Source: an uncultured Capnocytophaga sp. (GTDB lineage: Bacteria; Bacteroidota; Bacteroidia; Flavobacteriales; Flavobacteriaceae). Taken from it: 64,000 nt of DNA. Made by a program: the position numbers and the translations under genes. The notes beneath the pieces are model-generated. The model was given only the letters and a program-made list of their open reading frames with translations. It was not told the DNA's origin and did not search any database. Of this stretch, positions 41,569 to 51,427 are shown in pieces. The first letter of the stretch is position 1; every line of letters starts with the position of its first letter. Where the stretch lies: assembly GCF_937936315.1 (NCBI RefSeq), contig NZ_CALGWU010000025.1, positions 62,001-126,000 of the forward strand, read 5' to 3'.

Positions 41569-42695
41569 TATTCTTTTCTTGGAGGGCGTTTGCTATCTAT
41601 ATTAGGGCGATAGTATTTACCATCTATTTTTACTTCGTTGTCACGCTGTGGGTAACCAAAGAAAGCATCTATTTTTCGTACTTCAGTAACTTGAGCATCA
41701 TACTCATTACCTTCTTTATCTACAAATAATATAGTATCACCGTCATAAACTAAAATGTAATTGCTCCATAAAGTTAATTTCTCTATATCTGTATAGCAAG
41801 CAGGTATAAATCTACTTTCATCTTCTTTGCCTTTATAATATTTGAAATATCCTTTTTTATCGCCTAAGTACAAGTTGAAGTTAGAGCCTGATCTATCAAT
41901 TACATCATAAATAATGGGCAAGACTGTGTTTCCTTGCTCATCTAAAAAGCCCCAATGCTTATCTTTTTGCACTAAAAATAATTTAGGAGTAGTGTAATTC
42001 TCTTTTTCTAACACCTTATATTCAATAGGAATCACAATTTTTCCGTCATTATCAATCGTTCCCCATAGTGAATCCTTTTTTACTCTGGCGACTCCTTTAT
42101 CAAAAATATCAATGTGATCATAACTAGCAGGGACGATGATTTTCCCTTGACGTTTAAGTCCAAATTTACCATTTTCTATATAAGGAATAGCTATTTGAAT
42201 ATCTTCTTCATTTTTATATGTATTGAGCGATGAATATCCTGCTCCACCTGCACAAAAGAAGAACAGACAGCCCCCACTACTACTATAAGTATCCACACGC
42301 ATATCGTTTTCAATATTAGGATATATCAACACCTTGTAAACTGAGGAATAGAAATATACAGGAAAGAAAGGCAGCAATCTACGCGATACAAACTTCCAGC
42401 CGTCTTTTTTAAGTTTTCCTTTGATACTTTTAGTTTCTGTAAGTACTTTTCCTTCTTTAAAAATCTCATAATTCACGTGGAGCGAATCACCCTTAAACTG
42501 CAGTTTGAAACGCATTGGAATCCCCTCTTTATCTAAATAACTATAAGGCAAAAAGGTGAAACAATTGCCTTTACTACCATTTGTTTCATAAGAATAAGCG
42601 TAATAAGTGCGATTGTTTAGCGCGGACATATCCATCTTAGAGCTACTACAAGCTACTATTAAGAGAAAGGGAATAAGGCAAAAGAGTTTTTTCAT
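41568..42695 (-). CDS. WG-repeat lipoprotein, copy 2
   Basis: The 375-residue lipoprotein has lipobox LIVAC, Cys16. The first half is a beta-rich domain (FTFLPYSYLDKEGIPMRFKL) shared with its neighbour. The second half has WG (KWG-type) repeats: NGKFGLKRQGKIIVPASYDH, SLWGTIDNDGKIVIPIEYKV and HWGFLDEQGNTVLPIIYDV. A short Arg/Lys-rich end follows. WG repeats form beta-propeller-like surfaces thought to bind partners. The stop TAG lies in the terminator palindrome. Its start overlaps the upstream paralogue by 4 bp (ATGA). Confidence 0.82.
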   Translation of the reverse strand: MKKLFCLIPFLLIVACSSSKMDMSALNNRTYYAYSYETNGSKGNCFTFLPYSYLDKEGIPMRFKLQFKGDSLHVNYEIFKEGKVLTETKSIKGKLKKDGWKFVSRRLLPFFPVYFYSSVYKVLIYPNIENDMRVDTYSSSGGCLFFFCAGGAGYSSLNTYKNEEDIQIAIPYIENGKFGLKRQGKIIVPASYDHIDIFDKGVARVKKDSLWGTIDNDGKIVIPIEYKVLEKENYTTPKLFLVQKDKHWGFLDEQGNTVLPIIYDVIDRSGSNFNLYLGDKKGYFKYYKGKEDESRFIPACYTDIEKLTLWSNYILVYDGDTILFVDKEGNEYDAQVTEVRKIDAFFGYPQRDNEVKIDGKYYRPNIDSKRPPRKE

Positions 42696-43861
42696 TTTTC
42701 TTGAATATTTATAGGTTTTTCAGATCGCATTGCGGGACGTTTAGTCTCTAAGTTAGGTTTATAAAAACTATTATCAATCTTTACTATGCATTCCTTTCCC
42801 AACTTTTCCCCCATAAAAGTTTCCCACTTGCTTAGATGAACTATTTGCAAATCATATTCATTACCTTTGTGATCTATGAAAAGAGGTGTTAGTCCATCGT
42901 ATACTAATATATGATCTGAATTAAGAGTGCGCATTTCTATTTTGCTATATACAGCGGGAATAAATAAATAAGGCATTTGAGATGGGGAATTAGTATTGTA
43001 AGTAAAATACCCTACTTTATTACCTATCCCTAAAATGTAACTTCTCTCATTAGATTGTTTTTCTATATAACTATAAATAAGAGGCAATATAGGTACTCCT
43101 GAAGGTTCTAAAAATCCGTATCGCCTTTCTTTTTGTGCTATAAACAAAGGGTGACTATCTACTGATTTGTCATACTGCAAAGCATCGTATTCTAAAGGAA
43201 TGATCATCTGACCATTTTTATCAATGGTACCCCATTTCCCTTCTCGTTCTACAATAAAAAAACCATCAGTATAGGCACTGATATAATCATATTGAGGAGG
43301 TATAAGCAACTTTCCTCCCTTGTTGATACCATATTTACCATTTTCAAAAAAAGGAATCATCAGCTCTTCATCATTGATACGCTTGTAAATATGCTTTAAT
43401 TTATAGGAATAACCAGATCCTAATACAGCTAATACAGCTCCCTCTCTATCTATATAAGTATCTACTCTCAAATTCCCTTCTTCAGTAGGGCGCAAACGCA
43501 GTCGGTGAATATAAATTCTCATATAAATAGGAAAATAAGGCACTATTTCACGAGCGGCATAATAGCGCCAAAAACGCCTTTTTTGTTTGCCTTTAAAACC
43601 TCTTACTATAGGAATAGTTGAGCCATTAGCAATTGAGTAGTAAGTTACAAACAAAGAATCTTTTTTAAAATGCAACCGAAAACTATTCACTACTGCCTTT
43701 TGCTGTTGGTATTCCAAAGGTACAAAAGGAAATTTGCGTTCATTATCTTCTTCCTTTTCTTTAGAAAAAGCATAAAAAGACACATCATTTAGCACAGTCA
43801 TATCTACTGTTTTACAAGCGATAAATAAAAAACATAATATAAGGGGAAGAAATGTTTTCAT
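42692..43861 (-). CDS. WG-repeat lipoprotein, copy 1
   Basis: The protein has 389 residues from the ATG at 43861; a longer frame to 43942 runs through repeats and has no signal peptide. It has lipobox LFIAC, Cys16, the same N-terminal domain as the next gene (FPFVPLEYQQQKAVVNSFRL), and WG repeats (NGKYGINKGGKLLIPPQYDY, KWGTIDKNGQMIIPLEYDA, RYGFLEPSGVPILPLIYSYI). The two are tandem duplicates that have diverged strongly. The gene is preceded by the longest heptad tract of the window, which ends 1 bp before its ATG. Confidence 0.82.
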   Translation of the reverse strand: MKTFLPLILCFLFIACKTVDMTVLNDVSFYAFSKEKEEDNERKFPFVPLEYQQQKAVVNSFRLHFKKDSLFVTYYSIANGSTIPIVRGFKGKQKRRFWRYYAAREIVPYFPIYMRIYIHRLRLRPTEEGNLRVDTYIDREGAVLAVLGSGYSYKLKHIYKRINDEELMIPFFENGKYGINKGGKLLIPPQYDYISAYTDGFFIVEREGKWGTIDKNGQMIIPLEYDALQYDKSVDSHPLFIAQKERRYGFLEPSGVPILPLIYSYIEKQSNERSYILGIGNKVGYFTYNTNSPSQMPYLFIPAVYSKIEMRTLNSDHILVYDGLTPLFIDHKGNEYDLQIVHLSKWETFMGEKLGKECIVKIDNSFYKPNLETKRPAMRSEKPINIQEK

Positions 43862-43862
43862 C

Positions 43863-43918
43863 GTGAAAAATGAAGAGTGAAAAGGGAATAGGGAATAGAG
43901 GATAGTGAAAAAGTAATA
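43863..43918. repeat. heptad tract, 8 units
   Basis: GTGAAAA, ATGAAGA, GTGAAAA, GGGAATA, GGGAATA, GAGGATA, GTGAAAA, AGTAATA in strict 7-bp register. It lies between copy C of the palindromic repeat and the WG lipoprotein start codon. Confidence 0.7.
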
Positions 43919-43968
43919 AACTTTGCCAAAGGTGCGAGCCACACGGGCAGGAAAACTTTGGCAAAGTT
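43918..43968. repeat. palindromic repeat family, copy C
   Basis: AAACTTTGCCAAAG (43918-43931) pairs with CTTTGGCAAAGTT (43956-43968). The core is GTGCGAGCCACACGGGCA. It lies 15 bp after the tyrS stop. Confidence 0.8.
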
Positions 43969-43983
43969 GGATATTATAAAGAG

Positions 43984-45279
43984 TTATACTTTCTTTACTA
44001 TAAAGTAGTTTTTCTTTCCGCGTTGTAATAGGATAAATTTACCATCTACAAGGTCTTTTTCAGCTATTTGGTAGTCTTCACCTACTTTTTCTTTGTTCAC
44101 TGAAATAGAATTTTCTTTCAAGGCACGACGTGCTTCGGAATTAGAACTAATAAAGCCTGTTTTTGCTGAAAGAATGGCAATCATATCAAGTCCGCTAACA
44201 ATATCGGCTGCACTTACTTCGGCTTGAGGTACACCATCAAACACCTCTAAGAAAGTTTTTTCGTCTAAAGTACGCAAATCGGCAGAGGTAGAGTTACCAA
44301 AGAGGATTTGTGATGCTTTTTTAGCTTTCTCAAGTTCTTCACGTCCGTGTACTAATATGGTGAGTTCTTCAGCTAATTTGTTTTGCAATACACGCAAGTG
44401 AGGCGCCTCGGCGTGTTGCGCGATGAGACTGTTGATTTCTTCTTTGCTGAGCATTGTAAAGATTTTGATATAACGCTCAGCATCAGCATCGGAGATATTA
44501 ATCCAATATTGGTAGAACTTGTAAGGCGAAGTTTTCTCGGGGTCAAGCCACACGTTACCGCCTTCACTTTTACCAAATTTAGTACCATCGGCTTTGGTAA
44601 TCAGTGGACAAGTGAGGGCATACGCCTTTCCTCCTGCAATGCGACGAATGAGCTCGGTACCAGTGGTGATATTCCCCCATTGGTCTGACCCACCCATTTG
44701 TAAAGTGAGATTTTTCTCTTGATAGAGATGCAAAAAGTCATAACCTTGCAAGAGTTGGTATGAGAACTCAGTGAACGACATCCCATCAGTATTTTCATTA
44801 GGGTCGAAGCGTTTTTTTACTGAATCCTTAGCCATCATATAGTTTACGGTGATGTGCTTACCGATATCGCGAATGAATGAAAGGAATGAGAACTCTTTCA
44901 TCCAATCGTAGTTATTCACGAGTTCAGCACGATTAGGTGCAGTGCTTTCAAAATCGAGAAATTTTGCTAATTGTTTTTTGATACCTGCTATATTGTGTGC
45001 TAATACTTCTTCGGTGAGCAAATTGCGTTCTACCGATTTACCTGAAGGGTCACCTATCATACCTGTTGCACCTCCTACGAGTGCATAAGGTTTATGACCG
45101 CAATTTTGGAAATGGCGCAACATCATCACGCCCACTAAATGACCGATGTGCAGCGAGTCGGCAGTAGGGTCGATTCCCACATAAGCTGCGCGTAAACCTT
45201 CCATAAGGTGTTGTTCGGTTTCTGGCATAATATCCTGAATCATACCACGCCAACGCAATTCTTCTATAAAATTCTTCAT
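43984..45279 (-). CDS. tyrS: tyrosyl-tRNA synthetase
   Basis: The 431-residue class-I enzyme charges tRNA-Tyr. The HIGH-type motif is in [13 protein letters not shown], near residue 45, the Tyr and tRNA pocket has [12 protein letters not shown], and the KMSKS-type motif is KFGKS, near residue 225. The C-terminal 90 residues are an S4-like RNA-binding domain ([20 protein letters not shown]). It is of the TyrRS-Z or standard bacterial type and complete. It has its own TACCTTTG box and is a single-gene unit. Confidence 0.96.
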   Translation of the reverse strand: MKNFIEELRWRGMIQDIMPETEQHLMEGLRAAYVGIDPTADSLHIGHLVGVMMLRHFQNCGHKPYALVGGATGMIGDPSGKSVERNLLTEEVLAHNIAGIKKQLAKFLDFESTAPNRAELVNNYDWMKEFSFLSFIRDIGKHITVNYMMAKDSVKKRFDPNENTDGMSFTEFSYQLLQGYDFLHLYQEKNLTLQMGGSDQWGNITTGTELIRRIAGGKAYALTCPLITKADGTKFGKSEGGNVWLDPEKTSPYKFYQYWINISDADAERYIKIFTMLSKEEINSLIAQHAEAPHLRVLQNKLAEELTILVHGREELEKAKKASQILFGNSTSADLRTLDEKTFLEVFDGVPQAEVSAADIVSGLDMIAILSAKTGFISSNSEARRALKENSISVNKEKVGEDYQIAEKDLVDGKFILLQRGKKNYFIVKKV

Positions 45280-45311
45280 TAGTTTTATTCGTTTATGATC
45301 TATAATTTGGG

Positions 45312-45319
45312 CAAAGGTA
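45312..45319 (-). promoter_or_regulatory. tyrS: -7 box of tyrS
   Basis: The minus strand reads TACCTTTG, 33 bp before the ATG. Confidence 0.7.
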
Positions 45320-45754
45320 CGAATTAATTGAGAATTAACAAGTAAAATTACTTAGACCTCCCTACATAGCTTGTTATCACAGACTTTTACTCGAAGGAAC
45401 ATAAGCTACAAAAGTGAATATTTATTTAATAAAATTACCTTAACAAAGAATTTAGGTTTAAAGAAAGTTTGCTAAACTCCCTACCAATATTAAGTCACAC
45501 ACAACTAATTGCACACATAAAAAAATATTAACATTTATTTAAAACTTAAAAACTTTTCTTTTTCTATGAGTATTCAGCTTTTTTGTTAAAAAATATTTAA
45601 AACACCTCTTTGAAAAACCTTTATTTTTTCGATTTTGCACGTTTTTATATGAAAAACTATTTTTTTATCAAAATTCTTTTTCGATTGATTGATAAGTATT
45701 TGCAAAAACAGAAATGTTAAAATTAAAGATTATTAATAAATTTATTAGTTAAAA
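45320..45754. other. AT-rich gap upstream of the PUL
   Basis: The 434 bp between the tyrS promoter and the susC promoter have no gene, tRNA or hairpin that I can support. It is very AT-rich with many A and T runs. A control region for the PUL could lie here, but no regulator gene (HTCS, ECF sigma or SusR) is near. Confidence 0.55.
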
Positions 45755-45786
45755 TTTGGCAGTTCATTAAGAACTTTCTACCTTTG
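45755..45786 (+). promoter_or_regulatory. promoter of the N-glycan PUL
   Basis: TTTG (45755-45758) and TACCTTTG (45779-45786) are 20 bp apart, matching the Bacteroidota consensus. susC starts 22 bp later. Confidence 0.82.
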
Positions 45787-45807
45787 TCAAAAATAATTTT
45801 TTAGTAA

Positions 45808-48800
45808 ATGAAAGTAAAAGAATTAATGTTGCTATTCGTTTTGTTGCTATTCTGCACTGCTGTAATAGCACAAACGAGAGTATCTGTTACAGGTTCTGTT
45901 ACAGGTAACGATGGACTCCCCCTTCCTGGGGTGAGTGTAGTTGTCAAAGGGACAACACGTGGTGTTTCAACCGATTTTGATGGGAAGTACGAAATTCAAG
46001 TCGCCCCTAACGAAGTGCTTGAATTCAGTTCTATGGGATACGCTTCTCAACTTAGAAAGATTGAAGCAAAAAAAGGAACGTTTACTTTAAACATCGTTCT
46101 TAAAGAAGAAGCGCAACAACTTGGCGAAGTAGTAGTTACTGCGTTAGGTATCAAGCGTGAACAAAAAGCTTTAAGTTACAATGTACAACAAGTAAATGCA
46201 GAAGAACTTACCAAGGTTAAAGATGCCAACTTCATCAACTCACTCACTGGTAAAGTAGCTGGGGTAACAATTAACCGCAGTTCTTCTGGTGTGGGTGGAG
46301 CTACCAAAGTGGTAATGCGTGGTGCTAAATCTATTGAAAAAAGCAATAACGCACTCTATGTAGTAGATGGTGTGCCTATGCTTTCTACTACTTCAACTCA
46401 AGGTAGTGGTAGATTTAATTCACAAGGAACTACTGAAAGTATTGCCGATATCAACCCCGATGATATTGAAAGTATGACCGTACTTACAGGGGCTTCGGCT
46501 GCCGCACTCTATGGTTCAGCTGCTGCCAATGGAGCTATCCTTATCACCACTAAAAAAGGTAAAGAAGGTAAAATGAACATTCAGCTATCCTCAAACACAG
46601 AACTTGGTAATCCGTTTATCTTACCTGAATTCCAAAACACCTATGGTAGTGATGGTAAAGTAACTTCTTGGGGAGCTAAATTAGCTGACGATGTAAGCCG
46701 TTATGACGTAAAGGACTTCTTCAAACCAGCTATTACCCTTACCAATTCGGTAGCACTCTCTGGAGGTACTGAAAAAAATCAAACTTATTTCTCGGCAGCC
46801 TCTACCAATGCCGAAGGATTGGTTCCTAACAACCAGTACAACCGCTACAACTTTACAGTACGCAACACTACCCACTTGCTTAATGACCGCTTGCGTATTG
46901 ATGCTTCAGCAAGTTACATCCTCCAAAACCACCTTAATATGATCAACCAAGGAGAATATATGAACCCATTGGTAAGTGCTTATTTGATGCCTCGTGGCTA
47001 TGGTTTACAACGTGCTCGCCAATTTGAACGTTATAACCCTACCACTCATATTTACGAACAAGTATGGGGTGATTTAACTGCTGGTTCTGATGGAACTTTC
47101 AATGGTAGCTATGCAGGTGATTATAGTTTACAAAATCCTTATTGGGTAGCTTATCGTAACTTGCGCGAAAGTAAACGCGAACGCAACATGCTCTCCCTTG
47201 GCGTTACATTCGACCTTAAAAAATGGAGCCCTGTTGAAAAATGGGATATTTCAGGACGTGTACGCACCGATAACACTAACTTTACTAGCTCCGACAAACG
47301 TTATGCTTCTACTTTGTCACTATTAGACATGAGTAAAACAGGTTATTTTGGCATTGCTCGTGGTTATGAAAAACAAACTTACCTTGATGTACTTACTAAC
47401 CTCAACAAAAATTTTGAATGGGAAGGCATAGGTCGTTTCTCTTTAGTAGCTAACATTGGGGCTTCTTTGCAAGACACCCGTTATGACGAATTAGGCTATA
47501 AAGGTCCTTTACGCAAAGATGGTATTCCTAACGTATTCAACGCTTTTAATATCGACCAAGGCGCTGCCAAAACTAGACCTTACCAATCTGGTTATACCGA
47601 ACAAACTCAATCTATTTTTGGTAGTTTAGAAGTAGGTTACAACAGTTGGCTTTACCTTACTCTCACCGGTCGTAACGATTGGGCTTCACAATTAGCTAAC
47701 TCTCCACAATCTTCTTTCTTCTATCCTTCTGTGGGACTTTCTGGGGTACTTACCGATTTACTTTCTCCTGAAACAAAAGCTAAATGGTATAACACCTTGT
47801 CTTTTGCTAAAATGCGTGTAGCCTTTAGTTCTGTGGCATCTCCTTTTGATAGAGAACTCACTACTCCTACTTTCACTTTCAATGAAGACACTAAAGTATG
47901 GAAAGCAGTTTCATATTTCCCTATTGGTGAATTGCGCCCTGAACGTACAGATTCTTACGAAGTAGGTATTGCTACTAAATGGCTCAAAGGAAATCTAACT
48001 TTTGACGCTACCATTTATCAAACAAATACCTACAACCAAACTATCAAAGCAGAAATCTCTCCTTCTACTGGTTACGATGGCATCTATTTACAAACCGGTG
48101 ACGTACGCAACCGCGGACTTGAAGTAGGATTAGGTTACGACTTGAAAATCAAAGACAAATTCAGCTGGAATAGCTATTTCACTATGAGCTACAACGAGAA
48201 CAAAATCATGTCGCTCGTAGAAGATTATGTCAACCCTGTAACTGGACTACGTGAAGGTCGCAATTACTTAGAAAAAGGAGGAATTGGTGGAGCTCGCTAT
48301 ATCCTTAAAACAGGAGGCACCTTGGGCGATGTGTATGCTACAAACGACTTCAAACGTGATTCCGATGGCAATATACTTGTTGACAGCAATGGAAAAGTAA
48401 ATGTAGCAGAGTATAGTGATCGTGACCAATATGTAAAATTAGGAACCGTATTACCTAAATACAACCTAGGATGGCGCAATGATTTCAATATTGGTAATGT
48501 AGGATTTGGAGCCATGTTCGCAGGACGTATTGGAGGTGTTGCTATCTCTATGACCCAAGCTGCCTTAGACCACTATGGCGTCTCTCAAGAATCTGCCGAG
48601 GCTCGTAATGCAGGAGGCATAAACCTCAATGGTTACAAAATACCTGCACAAGGTTACTTTGAAGAACGTGGTAAAGGACGTGTAGCTCAATACTATACTT
48701 ATTCAGCTACTAACTTCCGCTTACAAGAAGCTTATATTTCTTACCACTTACCTCGTAAACTTGTGAATGATAAAGTAGATATTACCCTTTCTGTTGTGGG

Positions 48801-48942
48801 TAGAAACCTAGCTATGCTTTACAGCAAAGCTCCTTTCGACCCCGAAGCTGTTTCATCTACTGGTAACTACGCTCAAGGTTTAGACTACTTTATGTTGCCA
48901 AGCCTTAGAAGCTATGGCTTTAGTATCAAAGCAAACTTTTAA
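45808..48942 (+). CDS. SusC/RagA TonB-dependent outer membrane porin
   Basis: The 1044-residue protein imports glycans through the outer membrane, powered by TonB. A Sec signal peptide (LMLLFVLLLFCTAVIAQ) is followed by a CarboxypepD_reg-like domain at about 25-110 (VTGSVTGNDGLPLPGVSVVV). The plug, about 115-240, has the SusC signatures EVVVTALGIKREQKAL and LYVVDGVPM, then ASAAALYGSAAANGAILITT. The rest is a 22-strand barrel ending with an aromatic residue (FSIKANF). It lies 15 bp before susD. SusD closes the barrel as a lid. The genes after it define the substrate as protein-linked N-glycan. Confidence 0.94.
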   Translation: MKVKELMLLFVLLLFCTAVIAQTRVSVTGSVTGNDGLPLPGVSVVVKGTTRGVSTDFDGKYEIQVAPNEVLEFSSMGYASQLRKIEAKKGTFTLNIVLKEEAQQLGEVVVTALGIKREQKALSYNVQQVNAEELTKVKDANFINSLTGKVAGVTINRSSSGVGGATKVVMRGAKSIEKSNNALYVVDGVPMLSTTSTQGSGRFNSQGTTESIADINPDDIESMTVLTGASAAALYGSAAANGAILITTKKGKEGKMNIQLSSNTELGNPFILPEFQNTYGSDGKVTSWGAKLADDVSRYDVKDFFKPAITLTNSVALSGGTEKNQTYFSAASTNAEGLVPNNQYNRYNFTVRNTTHLLNDRLRIDASASYILQNHLNMINQGEYMNPLVSAYLMPRGYGLQRARQFERYNPTTHIYEQVWGDLTAGSDGTFNGSYAGDYSLQNPYWVAYRNLRESKRERNMLSLGVTFDLKKWSPVEKWDISGRVRTDNTNFTSSDKRYASTLSLLDMSKTGYFGIARGYEKQTYLDVLTNLNKNFEWEGIGRFSLVANIGASLQDTRYDELGYKGPLRKDGIPNVFNAFNIDQGAAKTRPYQSGYTEQTQSIFGSLEVGYNSWLYLTLTGRNDWASQLANSPQSSFFYPSVGLSGVLTDLLSPETKAKWYNTLSFAKMRVAFSSVASPFDRELTTPTFTFNEDTKVWKAVSYFPIGELRPERTDSYEVGIATKWLKGNLTFDATIYQTNTYNQTIKAEISPSTGYDGIYLQTGDVRNRGLEVGLGYDLKIKDKFSWNSYFTMSYNENKIMSLVEDYVNPVTGLREGRNYLEKGGIGGARYILKTGGTLGDVYATNDFKRDSDGNILVDSNGKVNVAEYSDRDQYVKLGTVLPKYNLGWRNDFNIGNVGFGAMFAGRIGGVAISMTQAALDHYGVSQESAEARNAGGINLNGYKIPAQGYFEERGKGRVAQYYTYSATNFRLQEAYISYHLPRKLVNDKVDITLSVVGRNLAMLYSKAPFDPEAVSSTGNYAQGLDYFMLPSLRSYGFSIKANF

Positions 48943-48957
48943 ATAAGAAGTAAAAGA

Positions 48958-50502
48958 ATGAAAAAATATATTATCCCTGTATTAGCGCTACTCACTGTAG
49001 GCTGTACTAAAGATTTTGAAACTTTCAACAAAAACCCTTACGGAGCTACAGATGAACAACTCAGTAGAATCCCTCAAGGAGGTAATGAACTCGTAGCATT
49101 GCAAAAATTGGTAGTCCCTCAACAAGAAAACTCTTACCAAATGTGTTTTGACCTGCCTGCTACTCCTTATTCTGGCTATGCCGCACAACCTAAATTCCAA
49201 GCCGATTATCCTGTGTATAACCCTCGTACAGGATGGACAGACTATGTATTCGACGACACTTATACCAAGCACCTATATCCCGCTTATTTCGCCCTAAAAA
49301 GTTATTCCAAAGGCGATATGAACAAATACTATTTTGCTTGGGGAACTGTATTGCGCGCAGCTATTACTCACTGGCTTACTGACACGTATGGACCTCTACC
49401 CTACTCCCAAATGGAAGCTGGTAAAACACAAACTCCTTACGATAAACAATCGGATTTGTATAAATACATGTGTGAAGACCTAAAAACAGCTATCAACACC
49501 TTGAAAGCTGTAGACGCCTCTGATCGACAATATGCCGATTTCGACCTTGTGTACAAAGGCGATATGACCAAATGGGTGAAATACGCTAACTCTTTATTGT
49601 TGCGTATGGCAATACGTATGAGTGATGTAGATGAAACCAACGCTAAAGCTTATGCCCAATTCGCCCTTGACAATGGTGTAATTACTGAAAATGCCGATAA
49701 CGCTATGTTAGAAAACAAAGATAATGCGGCTTTCAAAGTAGCTGCAAGCTGGGGTGACTCTCGTGCAGGTGCCGATATCGTAGCCTATATGAATGCCTTT
49801 TCTGACCCTCGTCGTGAAGCTTATTTCACTGAAGTTACAGGATTACCTCAAAAATATATCGGACTAAGAAACGGTGCTCCTACTATCACTGTTGTTCCTG
49901 CCCTTTTTTCATCTCCTAAAATCACAAAAGAATCTCCTATGGTGTGGATTACAGCTTCAGAAGTCGCTTTCATAAAAGCTGAAATGGCGCTCAAAGGTTG
50001 GACTTTTGTAGGCGATACTGCCGAAAACTTGTACAAAAAAGGTATTGAATTATCATTTGCACAACATAATGTTTCTTTAGGAACTTACTTGAACAATACT
50101 AATACTCGTGGTGCTTATACTGACCCTAGAGAAAGTGCTTACAACAATCCTACTTTCTCATCAGCTATTACAGTAAAATGGGATAACAGCGCCACCGATG
50201 AAGTTAAATTATCAAAGATTATCACCCAAAAATGGATTGCGATGTACCCTTACAACTCACACGAAGCATGGGCTGAATGGCGCAGAACTGGTTATCCTAA
50301 CCTAATGGCCCCTGTAGAAAACCGCAGCAATGGTGTGATCACTTCGGTAACCCAAGCAAATGGTAAAGATACTGGCGGTATGCGCCGCTTACCTTTCTCT
50401 TCTAAAGAAACTACTAACAACCCTACCAACCGCAACGCTGCTGTAGGCTTCTTAGGAGGTGCTGATAATGGCGCTACCGACCTTTGGTGGGTGAAGAAAT
50501 AA
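48958..50502 (+). CDS. SusD/RagB nutrient-binding lipoprotein
   Basis: The 514-residue surface lipoprotein has lipobox LTVGC, Cys16, followed by TKDFE, which fits the Lys-(Asp/Glu) surface export signal of Capnocytophaga. It has the SusD fold: N-terminal ETFNKNPYGATDEQL, TPR-like helices, and the typical end PYNSHEAWAEWRRTGYPNL with RRLPF. It pairs with the SusC protein and captures glycans. The gene is the second in a five-gene operon and is complete. Confidence 0.93.
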   Translation: MKKYIIPVLALLTVGCTKDFETFNKNPYGATDEQLSRIPQGGNELVALQKLVVPQQENSYQMCFDLPATPYSGYAAQPKFQADYPVYNPRTGWTDYVFDDTYTKHLYPAYFALKSYSKGDMNKYYFAWGTVLRAAITHWLTDTYGPLPYSQMEAGKTQTPYDKQSDLYKYMCEDLKTAINTLKAVDASDRQYADFDLVYKGDMTKWVKYANSLLLRMAIRMSDVDETNAKAYAQFALDNGVITENADNAMLENKDNAAFKVAASWGDSRAGADIVAYMNAFSDPRREAYFTEVTGLPQKYIGLRNGAPTITVVPALFSSPKITKESPMVWITASEVAFIKAEMALKGWTFVGDTAENLYKKGIELSFAQHNVSLGTYLNNTNTRGAYTDPRESAYNNPTFSSAITVKWDNSATDEVKLSKIITQKWIAMYPYNSHEAWAEWRRTGYPNLMAPVENRSNGVITSVTQANGKDTGGMRRLPFSSKETTNNPTNRNAAVGFLGGADNGATDLWWVKK

Positions 50503-50525
50503 CTTAACTTTTAAACGTTATTGCA

Positions 50526-51416
50526 ATGAAAAAATTAATGATCATAGCCTCGTTACTCGCTATTGCTTGTAACGATATCGAACCAATAGAAATAGATGCT
50601 CCCAAACGTGAAATTAACACTCAGGCTCTTACCCAATACAAATCTAACCTGAACAATCGCCCAATCACTATGGGAATGCTCTACAATTGGGGAAAAGAAG
50701 CAGGTGCTATCCTGATGAATACCCCCGATAGCTTAGATGTGATTGTAGTGAAAAACAACTACAACTCTATAGACGAAATACTTCAAAACGATTTAAAAGG
50801 AGTACAACAAAAAAAAGCTACCAAAGTATTGCTTGGTATAGACTTTTCTGAGACTACATCTACCGATACTACCGAACTTACTAAACTAGCTACCGATGCT
50901 CTTGCAATCGCTAAAGCCAATGGATTTAACGGTGTAAGCATTGAGTTCCCTCAAGAAACTAGTGACTATTTCTCTCAAGAAGCTTTTGATGCTGTACTTT
51001 CAGCTATCGTTGCTAACAAAGGCAACTTGCTTTTTGCCGTTGAAAATATGTATGGTGAGTACGGACTAACAAGTGAGGAAAAACCAATTGACAAAGCTAA
51101 CTGGGTGGTATTCCGCAAAAAAGACAATGAACTATTCAGCAGTTTCACTGATCAAGCTGAAAAGTGGACTACACTTCGCTACCTACCTTCTACTGATTTC
51201 TCCGAAGAAGGTCTTGAAGATGGTTATACCGACTCTGCTAATTTCAACCCCGATGGTAAAGATGGACGCTACCCACGCACAATAGACATTACCAATTGGA
51301 AAGCTTCTAATAGAGCTGGCGTAGCCCTCTACCACATCGAAAAAGATTACTATAACCTCTCTGGTAAAACTACTTTCAAAACCTTGAGAGCCATTATTCA
51401 CAAAGTACAACAATAA
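50526..51416 (+). CDS. degenerate GH18-like glycan-binding lipoprotein
   Basis: The 296-residue lipoprotein has lipobox LAIAC, Cys15. It has a TIM-barrel layout of the GH18 type, with TMGMLYNWGKEAGAILMNTP near the start. The place of the catalytic DGxDxDxE reads NGVSIEFP near residue 140, so the acidic triad and the general acid are lost and hydrolysis is unlikely. Such non-catalytic GH18-like proteins of PULs act as surface glycan-binding proteins. It follows susD by 23 bp. The surface export signal (NDIEPIE) is weaker than in SusD. Confidence 0.78.
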   Translation: MKKLMIIASLLAIACNDIEPIEIDAPKREINTQALTQYKSNLNNRPITMGMLYNWGKEAGAILMNTPDSLDVIVVKNNYNSIDEILQNDLKGVQQKKATKVLLGIDFSETTSTDTTELTKLATDALAIAKANGFNGVSIEFPQETSDYFSQEAFDAVLSAIVANKGNLLFAVENMYGEYGLTSEEKPIDKANWVVFRKKDNELFSSFTDQAEKWTTLRYLPSTDFSEEGLEDGYTDSANFNPDGKDGRYPRTIDITNWKASNRAGVALYHIEKDYYNLSGKTTFKTLRAIIHKVQQ

Positions 51417-51427
51417 AAATAGAAATA

